From NCBI GenBank assembly GCA_934338765.1, contig CAKRHL010000034.1, positions 1-15,828 on the forward strand: a DNA stretch of 15,828 nucleotides, written 5' to 3'. This document shows positions 1 through 7,810 of this stretch, in pieces. The DNA is from an uncultured Lachnospiraceae bacterium. GTDB lineage: Bacteria; Bacillota; Clostridia; Lachnospirales; Lachnospiraceae. Made by a program: the position numbers and the translations under genes. The stretch's first letter is position 1. Each line of letters starts with the position of its first letter. Under the pieces are notes generated by a model. The model worked only from the letters and a program-made list of their open reading frames with translations, was not told the DNA's origin and searched no databases.

Positions 1-58
1 GAAATGATTTAAGGGGATTATAATTGTGATTAAAGTGACAGATATTGTCGTTAAATAT

Positions 59-67
59 TGATATAAT
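59..67 (+). promoter_or_regulatory. Extended -10 promoter of the three-gene accessory operon
   Basis: The sequence TGATATAAT is a perfect extended -10 element (TGn followed by TATAAT at 62-67). A GTGACA at 35-40 resembles a -35 box, but its 21-base spacing is too long, so the extended -10 probably does the work. Transcription would start near 74, giving a leader of about 50 bases before the ATG at 128. No operator is evident. The bases before it (1-12) contain an in-frame TAA that could end a gene lying outside the window. Confidence 0.6.
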
Positions 68-127
68 AAAGCAGGGTTTGGTATAGGAAGTAGCGATTCA
101 ATTAAGATGCGAGCAGGAGGAGAAATA

Positions 128-1171
128 ATGGAAAAAGTTATAGAAACAATGGAGAAACTCAGTAATGAAGTATATCAGCTGTTAAATACTCGGGAGATAA
201 TGGAAAAAATAATCAACACGAAAAGTAAATATGACGTTATTTTTGATCCAAGTGGTGAAATTATGAATGTGACTAAAGTGGCTGATTGCCGGTGTGATGG
301 ACTTCCACATAAAGTAAAAGAAAAAGCAAGGGACATTATTTATCAAAGCATAGAAGGATTTTATAATGAAAATAGAAAAGATGACTTTTTGATGGAATTA
401 GGCTTTGCAATCAATTTATATTATACAGTAGGTTTATATGCGGTTTTTGGAAGGTTTTGTATTGATTCTATTCTAAATATTGTTAAAACAGAAGAGGAAA
501 AAGAGTATGTACAGCTTATAAATGACTATCTGTATGCAAGAATAGGTGAAGATATTATACAAAGACAAGAAGAGTTAGGATTGAAGGCGCTTAGTCGGGA
601 ACAGTTAAACACCCTTTTTCAAACGACAGATATTGTGAATAAGATATGGATTTCGGATATCCTTATGTATGTGAGTGAATTGATAACAGGGCGGACTGCG
701 GTTAAAAAATCGGAGGTTTATTTAGAAAAGATGACAACAGGTTATCCAGATTGGAGATTTGGTTGGATATATCAATGTTTAGAGGATGCGCAGAAGTTTT
801 ATGAAACTAAAGGAGATAACAGAACAGTTTTAAAATATAAAAATATAATTGGAGAAGAGTTATTTGAATATGTAATGGGAGTAAATAACAAAGATAAAAA
901 GTTAGCCAAGGATATATACGTGCAAAGAGAAATAAAGAACACGATGTCCAAGGTAATAAATGGATATCAGGGTCAGTCATATGATATAGGAATCCCAAAG
1001 GTCTCCTGCATGGAAAATGATAATATGAATGCATTTGGTGTTTGTTTGAGAGATTTTATTGAAGAAGTTAGAAAAAGAACACAGAGAGCATTAGGAGTTA
1101 ATGTTTTAATACAAGAGGATATATGGGATAAAAGAGAAGATTTGATAGAAATGGCAGAAAACAGGGAATAA
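128..1171 (+). CDS. Unknown helical protein, first gene of putative signalling/defence operon
   Basis: I do not recognise a family for this 347-residue protein. The start at 128 is chosen over an in-frame ATG at 107 because AGGAGG lies 7 bases before it. It has no signal peptide or membrane segment and looks mostly alpha-helical, so it is probably cytosolic. Residues 96-108 contain N-x-Y-x3-G-L-Y-x-V-x-G followed by an acidic E-E-E-K-E-Y stretch; the same pattern occurs at residues 65-77 of the next gene's product, suggesting a shared N-terminal module. The region around residues 215-250 resembles TPR-like helices. No receiver, kinase or nuclease motif is visible. It lies 24 bases upstream of the ATPase gene, in the same A/T-rich codon style, so the two are very likely co-transcribed. 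A sensor, partner or decoy role for the downstream kinase-like protein is inference from this arrangement only. Confidence 0.75.
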   Translation: MEKVIETMEKLSNEVYQLLNTREIMEKIINTKSKYDVIFDPSGEIMNVTKVADCRCDGLPHKVKEKARDIIYQSIEGFYNENRKDDFLMELGFAINLYYTVGLYAVFGRFCIDSILNIVKTEEEKEYVQLINDYLYARIGEDIIQRQEELGLKALSREQLNTLFQTTDIVNKIWISDILMYVSELITGRTAVKKSEVYLEKMTTGYPDWRFGWIYQCLEDAQKFYETKGDNRTVLKYKNIIGEELFEYVMGVNNKDKKLAKDIYVQREIKNTMSKVINGYQGQSYDIGIPKVSCMENDNMNAFGVCLRDFIEEVRKRTQRALGVNVLIQEDIWDKREDLIEMAENRE

Positions 1172-1195
1172 GAATGTAATGTAGGAGGTTGTACA

Positions 1196-3016
1196 ATGTA
1201 TGCAGTAGTAGAAAAATATATAGATGATTTGAATGAGATGGCAGATGAAATGACGGGGGATCAGGTAGAATTTCAGGATGAAGAAAGCTGTTTAAAGGCA
1301 AGAGATCAGGCTTTGGAATGGCTAAATAATATATTTGCTGAGTATGATTGGAGTGAGGAATTTGTAATATCTTATGCCGTATACTGCAATTTCTATTTGA
1401 TGAAAGGTTTATATAACGTTATTGGGGATGATTATAATCTGGAATGGCTTTATGAGTTAAATGATTTTGATGATGATGATAAGCAATACTTAGAATATAT
1501 TTACAGAGGAATTGAGGAGCAAGATGAGCAATTTTTTTTGGATGTAATTGAAATGAGATTGTATGATTTTGATATTCCTAAATATTATATTTATTTAATT
1601 AATTTTTTGGAGATATGTTTTGCAGATGACAACGATTTTGAAACCGAAAAAGGAAGACAATATATTTATAGATGTTATTTATCAATGAAAGGAATGGAAA
1701 AAAACATTTCAGGGGAATTAAAGGAAAATATTGTGCCACGGAGGGTGTCGTTTGATGAAGAAAAAATGGTAGCTAGTGATTACTCTATACTTTTGCCACA
1801 AATATATATTTCTAATCCGGTAAGAAAACTTGGTATCGCCGCGTCTAGTGATTTGGATTTTTTATCGGACTTGAGTGGAGTAAACATTAATGACGCCAAA
1901 GGTGTTTTTGAGGCATGTCGAAAGGCACAGGAATTACCGTTTCAAGAACAAATATATTTTGACGTTGAATTGAATGAATTAATAGGAAGAATAAAAAATA
2001 TGAGTAAAATCGAAGAGATGGAAAGAGAGTACGATAGGGAATATGATATTACTATTCCGATACAAAGACGAGAATTTTTGAATCTTCCGGGGTTTGTAAA
2101 TGAAAATAAGTATAGAAACGTAGCAATGGCAAAACAACTTGCATTAAACTATGAAAAGGATATGTTGATTCGAAAAAACGAAAGAATGGTGGAGGATTAT
2201 GCTCATTCTGTTGAAAATATCATAAAGCCAGCATTGATAGCAGAGGTTGCTGAGTGTCTTAGAGGGGACGAAAATAATAGAGAAATATATAACAAAATTT
2301 TAAATGTATATTTTAATGAGGTCATCACTCAAAATGAATGTAGACTTTTGAAGATGGTTCATAATGACAGAACGGCAAGGGAGATAATAAGAACTAATAT
2401 ACAAAATGCAAAAAAAATTGATTCAGGAAATGGAGTAACCCTTCGTGGACTTGTTGATAATGCTTTGAAGCAGATATGTCTGCAGCTGTGTGAAGATGGA
2501 AAAAAAGCAAGATTTATGTTTATCATGAAAAAGATGATGACTGTGGGAGTTACCACAGAGCTTATTAATGATGCATTATGGCAGGAGTCCAAGAAAAGTG
2601 GTTTTATTTATAAATTGTTTTCAGAAAAATTTAATTTACAGATTCACATATCCGAGGAGGCTGAAGAAGTATATTTGAATGAAGAGGAAATTGGCACTTC
2701 ATTTTTGTATACAAGGATTGTCGAACTGATGACAAATGCATTTACATATGGATCATATGACAAAAATTGTCGATTTGAGTTGAATATTTTTACTGATAAA
2801 TTAAGTGTGTCAAAATACCTAATCATAGAAATGATTAACAAAATAGGTGATAGAAGCTATCGCAGAGGTGGAGTAGGAAACGGACTAAACGCAACAAAGG
2901 CTATGCTTGAAAAAATTAATCGTAAAAATGATGCTATAGATTTTATGAATGTAGAGGAAAATGAAGAGGGAGAATATAGCACAAAATTGTATATAGATGC
3001 AGCTTTATATATGTAA
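1196..3016 (+). CDS. GHKL/histidine-kinase-like ATPase with N-terminal helical sensor-like region
   Basis: This 606-residue soluble protein ends in a GHKL-type ATP-binding domain, roughly residues 490-606. The N-box is E510-L-M-T-N514-A, and the glycine-rich lid is G559-V-G-N-G563-L. Between them, I-E-M-I-N occupies the position of the Bergerat D/N strand, as in LytS-like kinases, although a classical DxGxG is absent. A charged, probably coiled-coil stretch (about 270-335) leads to H337 in Y-A-H-S-V-E-N, a candidate phospho-accepting histidine at the start of a dimerisation helix. The N-terminal third is helical and acidic and carries the GLYxVxG motif (65-77) shared with the upstream protein. 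AGGAGG sits 7 bases before the start. Its partner is presumably the receiver-like protein encoded 12 bases downstream. It could be a true histidine kinase or a GHKL ATPase with another activity; the domain call is firm, the phospho-transfer role is inferred. Confidence 0.75.
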   Translation: MYAVVEKYIDDLNEMADEMTGDQVEFQDEESCLKARDQALEWLNNIFAEYDWSEEFVISYAVYCNFYLMKGLYNVIGDDYNLEWLYELNDFDDDDKQYLEYIYRGIEEQDEQFFLDVIEMRLYDFDIPKYYIYLINFLEICFADDNDFETEKGRQYIYRCYLSMKGMEKNISGELKENIVPRRVSFDEEKMVASDYSILLPQIYISNPVRKLGIAASSDLDFLSDLSGVNINDAKGVFEACRKAQELPFQEQIYFDVELNELIGRIKNMSKIEEMEREYDREYDITIPIQRREFLNLPGFVNENKYRNVAMAKQLALNYEKDMLIRKNERMVEDYAHSVENIIKPALIAEVAECLRGDENNREIYNKILNVYFNEVITQNECRLLKMVHNDRTAREIIRTNIQNAKKIDSGNGVTLRGLVDNALKQICLQLCEDGKKARFMFIMKKMMTVGVTTELINDALWQESKKSGFIYKLFSEKFNLQIHISEEAEEVYLNEEEIGTSFLYTRIVELMTNAFTYGSYDKNCRFELNIFTDKLSVSKYLIIEMINKIGDRSYRRGGVGNGLNATKAMLEKINRKNDAIDFMNVEENEEGEYSTKLYIDAALYM

Positions 3017-3028
3017 GGGAGGGATAAC

Positions 3029-4567
3029 ATGATTACGGTAACAGATAAAAGATATTTAATTATTAATGATGACGATAGAGAAGAGGAATTTTATATAAAA
3101 TATAAAAATTTAATAAAATACAAAAATTATATATATTACTGCAATAATGCTGATATAGCATTTGAAAAAATTTCCAGTAGAAATTTTAGCGGGTTTGATA
3201 AAATTATATTGGATATAAAAATTGATTGGGGAATACCAGAGAAGTATGAATCGGAACTGAATAATTATCTTATGTTAGATAAAATGGAAGAAGAGGGGAT
3301 TAATAAAGGTTTTATTATTTTTATGTATTTAGTTGCAAGAGGATTCCCGATTCATAGAATTGCTTTTTTAAGTGCATATATCCGAGAAGAGGATGATACT
3401 CTTGAGGTCAAGAAAAAAATATTGAATAAGATGGCAAAGTGGAAAAAAAGGTGTCCGGAATATGATAAAGAGTTAGTTGATTGCATTGAAGAGCTTCCTG
3501 ATGATCTTCAAACAACAATTAAGAGGAACCTTGAATTTGAAGAACACAAAAAAGGTGTTTGGGCATATACTAATATTAAAGAAATATTAGAGCAAGAAAT
3601 TGAGTCGGTGGAAGGAGTGAAGTATTCTCAGTCTAATGACGAATTTGTCGGTGGAATCATAGAAAGTAATGAAGGATTTTTTAGAAGAATTGATGGGACC
3701 GGATTAAGGGTAAAAAATAAAATCAATAAAAAAAATGCAGATTTGCTTCAGAAAATGATTGAAGAAGAAGCATGTGAGGAATTAAGACGGTTTTATCAGC
3801 TAAGATATGAGATACTAAATGTATGTGAAGAAATAAAGAAAAACCGACTTCAACTTAAACTAAATAAATGCTATACGGAAATTTATTTTCAAGAGTTGTT
3901 TCAAGCAATACAAGAGGAAATAACAATTTTTGGAGAAAGGAATAGTTGTAAGGAAGTTTGCTTTAACGTTGTAAAAAGACTAGTTGCTTTTATGGAAACA
4001 ATGAAGAGTGGTGAAATAAAAGATAAAACAGATGTTTCTAGTTATGCAATGAAGATGTTATTAAAAAATACCAGAAATTGGATGGCACATGAAAGAATTA
4101 AAGGATTCAATTCACAAATAAGTATACAATTTTGTGAAATTGTTTTTTTAGTAACAATACGTTTGCTATATGGGGAAAACCAGGATATAGCCGATTTCAT
4201 ACAAGAAGTGCATAATTATAATCGGCAAAAGAATCCGGAAACAAAGGATTTGTGTAGAAGAACATGGAGAGATATTAATCAGCAGGTGGGAAATACAAAA
4301 GATGCATATACATATATAATTGATCTGGACACATTATATTATAATTTTTCGCATATGCGTAACCGAAATAACATAACCTTGAAATTAATAGATTTAGTGA
4401 AACTATTTATTCTTTGTTTGCATTATCCATCATTAGCAAGTGCCGATGGGGATTGCTATAAGATTTCATTTCATGATGCAGATGAAAACGACAGGGAAGA
4501 TTATATGGTATATTTGGAAAAAATGGCTTTTGAAATGATTGAAAAAGAGGAGAGCATTTGTGATTGA
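3029..4567 (+). CDS. Receiver-like domain fused to HEPN-type putative RNase effector
   Basis: The N-terminal ~130 residues of this 512-residue protein read as a divergent receiver domain. Acidic D14-D15-D16 follow a first hydrophobic strand; D62 closes the strand I-I-L-D62, where response regulators are phosphorylated; S115 in F-L-S-A occupies the conserved Thr/Ser site. The segment between D62 and S115 is longer than usual, and the conserved C-terminal lysine is not obvious. No DNA-binding output domain follows. Instead, an all-helical region (about 250-375) contains R349-N350-W-M-A-H354, the R-x4-H signature of HEPN ribonucleases, set between helices as in that fold. A further helical C-terminus (375-512) is unassigned. 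A GGGAGGG ribosome site precedes the ATG, and the gene is last in the operon before a terminator. The likely role is an RNA-cleaving, growth-halting effector switched by the upstream kinase-like protein. The motifs are seen; activity and control are inferred. Confidence 0.7.
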   Translation: MITVTDKRYLIINDDDREEEFYIKYKNLIKYKNYIYYCNNADIAFEKISSRNFSGFDKIILDIKIDWGIPEKYESELNNYLMLDKMEEEGINKGFIIFMYLVARGFPIHRIAFLSAYIREEDDTLEVKKKILNKMAKWKKRCPEYDKELVDCIEELPDDLQTTIKRNLEFEEHKKGVWAYTNIKEILEQEIESVEGVKYSQSNDEFVGGIIESNEGFFRRIDGTGLRVKNKINKKNADLLQKMIEEEACEELRRFYQLRYEILNVCEEIKKNRLQLKLNKCYTEIYFQELFQAIQEEITIFGERNSCKEVCFNVVKRLVAFMETMKSGEIKDKTDVSSYAMKMLLKNTRNWMAHERIKGFNSQISIQFCEIVFLVTIRLLYGENQDIADFIQEVHNYNRQKNPETKDLCRRTWRDINQQVGNTKDAYTYIIDLDTLYYNFSHMRNRNNITLKLIDLVKLFILCLHYPSLASADGDCYKISFHDADENDREDYMVYLEKMAFEMIEKEESICD

Positions 4568-4601
4568 TAGAATGAAAAGAAATAGTTATTAATCATATTT
4601 T

Positions 4602-4637
4602 AAGCCCCTGTGTCCTGTTATCAGGACGCAGGGGCTT
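4602..4637. terminator. Terminator shared by convergent genes
   Basis: AAGCCCCTG (4602-4610) pairs with CAGGGGCTT (4629-4637) and GTCCTG (4612-4617) pairs with CAGGAC (4622-4627), separated by a single T/G mismatch and closing on a 4-base loop. GTATTTTGTT follows on the plus strand. The hairpin lies 34 bases after the accessory operon and 26 bases beyond the end of the convergent minus-strand gene. It probably serves both, although the minus-strand U-tract is poor. It also marks the visible right edge of the A/T-rich block. Confidence 0.8.
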
Positions 4638-4663
4638 GTATTTTGTTAAGAGGAAAATTATTG

Positions 4664-6466
4664 TTATGGTCTGCTGTTACCGCCCTGTACCGTGGTACTT
4701 GCGGTTGTTGTGGAGATCACGGAAGCGTTGCTTGTATCACAACCTTCATAGCGGAAGTCGTAGTCACTGTCTGTGAGCCTATTGCCGGATACACTGCCAC
4801 CACTGTAAAAAGTGTAGGAATCACCGGAGGTCAGCTCCGGAGAAGAGTACAGCACGTAGCTGTAAGATTTGTTTGGACAGATGGAAAGGATCACGTTTCC
4901 GGAGCTGTCTGCAATGGAGAAAGCGGTATTTGCGGAGTAAGTAGATCCGGAGCTTCCGCCGGGACCGTTGTTTCCACTGGGACCGCCATTGCCACCCGGT
5001 GCACAGGTAAGCCTGTTGCACACTGGTGGGATTCTCGATCATTCCATTGCTTCCTACGGCGAGAAGTGTTACACCGCTGCCAATGTAGTAGGTGTCATCT
5101 GCATCGATCGGAGCGTTGTCATTGGAGGTTGAGCCAAAGACAACGATCGTGCCGCCATATGCGTAGAAGGAGCCGTTGCAGTCGATACCGTCATCATTGG
5201 AGTAGATCACAAGATTCGGTCCGCTCTGGTTGTTTTTGGTTCCGACATTGATGGTGCCCGCCTCGATTCCTTCGTAGCAGGTTTTAATGTCAATGGAGGT
5301 ATCTCCGGTAATATCCAGAGTATCAGCAACGGTGATGCCGTCATCTGCAGAGGAGAGAGTCAGGCTGCCACCGGAGATCACACAGGTGTTATTGCTGTGG
5401 ATGGTATCGTCCGGTGCTCCGATAATATACTGGCCGTCGCTTGTTGCTGCTCCGGAGGAGCTGTTGCCGCCTCCCATACCGCCGCCACCGCCGTTATATT
5501 TGATGCCGGTCTGTGTGGTATCTACGATGATCGTGCCACCGGAGATCACAAGTCCGCCGGACGCTTCGGTACTGTAGGTCTGGCCTGCCGCCAGCGTGCT
5601 GTCATCGGATACGCTGGTATAGCTGTAGGTGCAGGACTTCATACCTGCCTTAATACCTTTATGACTTCCGGTGTCCACATTTACGGTCTCTGTTTTTGTG
5701 GAATTATTGGAGGTCAGTGTATTGTAATTGTCGGAGCCAAGAGAACTGCTATAGTAATTGATACCCGCATTTTCATATTCTGTCGTGATGTCTACATAAG
5801 TATCGTCTCCGAAAATAGATACCCATTCTCCCTGAATACCGTCTCCCTGACAATGCGTGACGATCACCTTGCCACCGAAGATGGAGACAGTATAATTCTT
5901 GGCGTTGATACCGTCCTCCTTTGTGGAAAGGATCTTGGCCGTGCCGCCGGAGATGCTGATATTTCCATTTTTACTCTTGATGCCATTGCCCAGAGCAGAG
6001 GTAAGAGAAAGATTTCCGCCGGTGATATAGACACCGCCACTTCCGTCAGAGCCGGTTCCTTTCAGGCAGTCTCCGTTGGAGTTGATCTCGTATGTGCCAC
6101 TCTGAATATTCAGTGTACCCTTGCAGGAAATACCATCGGATGGATCCTCACTGCCATAATCGGTTGTGACGGCATTCATGGCGTCTGTCACAGAGAGGGT
6201 GCCAATATCGGTTTCATCGTAGCTTGCAAAGGTGAGAACAGTATCGGTTCCCTTTGCATCAATGAAGCAGGAGCGGCAGAAGGAACAGGCACCGGCGTTA
6301 CTGTAGCAGTTGGAGCTGATGAAGCCATTGGAGAAGCTGCCGGGCTTGCAGTACCATCCGGAGCTTTGGAAACTTCTGTAGTAGCTACCGGGCTTGCTGT
6401 ACCATCCGGAGCTTTGGAAGCCTCTGTAGTAGCTGGCAGTTACCTTTAGAGTTATTTTTTGTTCAT
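4664..6466 (-). pseudogene. Broken Cthe_2159-like carbohydrate-binding beta-helix lipoprotein gene
   Basis: The core (about 6270 down to 5020) reads as repeated beta-helix rungs of the type I-S-G-G-x-I-x-(8-10)-D-G-I, typical of the Cthe_2159-like carbohydrate-binding family of Clostridia. Intact members are secreted and cell-surface attached, and bind plant polysaccharides. Three lesions are visible. First, an ATG at 6464-6466 with GGAGG at 6474-6478 opens Met-Asn-Lys-Lys and then hits TAA at codons 5, 7 and 9, with no room for a signal peptide or lipobox. Second, the same frame resumes as a Pro/Ala/Thr/Ser linker, then the reading frame must change near 6265-6280 to enter the domain. Third, it must change back near 5005-5025 to read the Gly/Ser-rich tail that stops at 4664. 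All neighbouring genes are intact, so decay is likelier than sequencing error, though error cannot be excluded. A GTG at 6191 could still allow a partial cytosolic product. Confidence 0.8.
6338..6433 (-). repeat. Two tandem 48-bp repeats encoding a Pro/Thr/Ala linker
   Basis: Two adjacent 48-base copies (6433-6386 and 6385-6338, read on the minus strand) match at 44 of 48 positions. In the frame of the gene's original start they encode 16-residue units of the form A-T-T-E-x-S-K-A-P-D-G-T-A-S-P-x. Two of the four differences are synonymous in that frame, which supports it as the ancestral coding frame. Such linkers usually space a lipoprotein anchor from its binding domain. Confidence 0.8.
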
Positions 6467-6518
6467 ATCATTTCCTCCATTCTTAAATTTTTATGTTGAA
6501 GTTATCAAAAAAGACGTA

Positions 6519-6535
6519 CCTTAAATCAACCTTAA
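6519..6535 (-). promoter_or_regulatory. Direct repeat resembling an OmpR/PhoB-type regulator site
   Basis: On the minus strand TTAAGG-N5-TTAAGG occurs, two copies exactly 11 bases apart, the helical-turn spacing favoured by OmpR/PhoB-family response regulators. It sits 53 bases before the start of the broken carbohydrate-binding gene. A possible GATAAC -10 lies about 13 bases downstream, so the repeat would take the place of the -35. No such regulator is encoded in the window. The target assignment is inference. Confidence 0.4.
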
Positions 6536-6545
6536 GTAGCTCCGG

Positions 6546-6574
6546 TTGACATTAGGGGATGAAGTCGTTAAAAT
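6546..6574 (+). promoter_or_regulatory. Sigma-A promoter for the hydroxyacid dehydrogenase gene
   Basis: TTGACA (6546-6551) and TAAAAT (6569-6574) are separated by exactly 17 bases. Transcription would start near 6581, leaving a leader of about 70 bases before the ATG at 6650. It diverges from the broken carbohydrate-binding gene. Confidence 0.75.
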
Positions 6575-6649
6575 CATCTTAAATACGAAAAGAACGTCAG
6601 AATGAGAGATGGAGGCAAAAAGTTTTTTGCAGAGGGGAGATACAAAACA

Positions 6650-7609
6650 ATGAAAATTGTGATTTTAGACAGCTTTACAAGTAATCCCGGTGATTTAAGC
6701 TGGGACAAAATGGAAACTTTGGGTGATCTGACTGTATATGAGTACACACCAAATCAGACGGCTGATGTGGTGGAACGGCTGCAGGACTGTGAGATTGCCC
6801 TGACCAATAAAACGGTCATTACGTCAGAGATCATGGAGGCATGCCCGAAGCTGCGTTATATTGGAGTGCTGGCAACAGGATATAATGTTGTGGACATGAA
6901 GGCGGCGGCAGAGCATGGAATTACCGTGACCAACGTGCCGGGTTACAGCACACAGGCGGTGGCTCAACAGGCATTTGCACTGCTGTTGGATATCTGCTCT
7001 CATGCTGCACATCACAGCAAAGAAGTTCATGATGGCAGATGGAGTCGGGGACGCGACTTCTGTTTCTGGGATTATCCGCTGATCGAGCTGGATCACAAGA
7101 CAGCGGGGATCATTGGTTTTGGCCGGACCGGAAAGGCGATCGGCCGCGTGGCGAAGGCGTTTGGGATGAGGGTTATCACCAATGGTTCCCATGAGACGCC
7201 GGAGGGAAAAGAGATTGGAAGATATGTTTCCCGACAGCAGCTTTTGAAGGAGTCCGATGTGATATTTCTTGCCTGTCCGTTGAATGAGCAGACGAAGGAT
7301 CTGGTCTGCAAAGAAACTATTGCACAGATGAAGGATGGGGTGATCCTGATCAATACCAGCCGTGGCGGGACTATTGTGGAAAAAGATCTGGCGGAGGCCC
7401 TTCACAGCGGCAAGGTCTATGGAGCCGGTGTTGATGTGGTATCGGTGGAACCCGCCAGACCGGACAATCCGCTGCTTACCTGCGAGAACTGTGTGATCAC
7501 TCCGCACATTGCCTGGGCAACCAAGGAGGCAAGAGGTCGTCTGATCGAGATCGCGTCCGAAAATGTGAACTGCTTTCTGGAGGGGAAAGCACAGAATGTT
7601 GTTCATTGA
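6650..7609 (+). CDS. D-2-hydroxyacid dehydrogenase, glycerate/hydroxypyruvate type
   Basis: This 319-residue cytosolic NAD(P)-dependent oxidoreductase interconverts a D-2-hydroxyacid and its 2-keto acid. It has the family's full length and layout: a split catalytic domain around a Rossmann domain. The nucleotide loop is G156-x-G158-x2-G161. The catalytic triad is visible as R238 (in N-T-S-R-G-G), E267 (in V-S-V-E-P) and H286 (in T-P-H-I-A-W). The H-I-A-W-A-T-x-E-A-R context is typical of glycerate dehydrogenase/hydroxypyruvate reductase members rather than D-lactate dehydrogenases, but substrate cannot be fixed from sequence. The start at 6650 is chosen because GGGGAGA precedes it at a usable distance and the product then begins directly with the first beta strand; an in-frame ATG at 6602 would add 16 unconserved-looking residues. 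It has its own promoter and appears to be a single-gene unit. Confidence 0.9.
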   Translation: MKIVILDSFTSNPGDLSWDKMETLGDLTVYEYTPNQTADVVERLQDCEIALTNKTVITSEIMEACPKLRYIGVLATGYNVVDMKAAAEHGITVTNVPGYSTQAVAQQAFALLLDICSHAAHHSKEVHDGRWSRGRDFCFWDYPLIELDHKTAGIIGFGRTGKAIGRVAKAFGMRVITNGSHETPEGKEIGRYVSRQQLLKESDVIFLACPLNEQTKDLVCKETIAQMKDGVILINTSRGGTIVEKDLAEALHSGKVYGAGVDVVSVEPARPDNPLLTCENCVITPHIAWATKEARGRLIEIASENVNCFLEGKAQNVVH

Positions 7610-7668
7610 AATACTCCTGTTTAAGTATAATTCCTTTTATGAAGCAGAGGGTTACACAAAAAGGATTA

Positions 7669-7697
7669 TTGTCGTATGATAGAGATGCTGTTACAAT
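7669..7697 (+). promoter_or_regulatory. Promoter of the agu operon
   Basis: TTGTCG (7669-7674) and TACAAT (7692-7697) are 17 bases apart, and TG at 7689-7690 makes it an extended -10. The predicted start near 7704 leaves a leader of about 138 bases that contains an intrinsic terminator before aguA. Confidence 0.65.
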
Positions 7698-7775
7698 AAA
7701 AGCAGTAATCATATCAATGTATTAAATTTATGTGGTTTAAAATGTAAACAAATCAAATCTTAAAAATATGCAAAG

Positions 7776-7810
7776 AGGCATGTCTTCGTAAAACGGAGAT
7801 GTGCCTTTTT
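7776..7810 (+). terminator. Intrinsic terminator in the aguA leader, possible attenuator
   Basis: A 14-bp stem (7776-7789 with 7793-7806, including three G-U pairs) closes on a 3-base A loop and runs into TTTTT at 7806-7810. It lies downstream of the predicted agu promoter and only 31 bases before the aguA start. It may simply end read-through from the dehydrogenase gene, or act as a conditional attenuator. No competing antiterminator fold was obvious by eye. Confidence 0.7.

Noticed and set aside
4320..4420. Second possible HEPN-like motif (S-H-M-R-N-R-N-N) near the C-terminus of the receiver-HEPN protein
   Set aside because: It lacks the histidine 4-6 residues after the arginine, so it does not meet the HEPN signature; at most a degenerate second copy.
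4610..6449. Plus-strand open frames opposite the carbohydrate-binding gene (4610-5251, 5287-5577, 5397-6449)
   Set aside because: They mirror a repetitive Gly/Ser/Asp-rich gene on the other strand, have unnatural composition (runs of Arg/Ser/Cys or Gly/Ala), and lack ribosome sites. The minus strand shows family-level homology.
6824..7606. 260-residue minus-strand open frame opposite the dehydrogenase gene
   Set aside because: It is a shadow of a gene with complete catalytic motifs; no ribosome site or recognisable domain.
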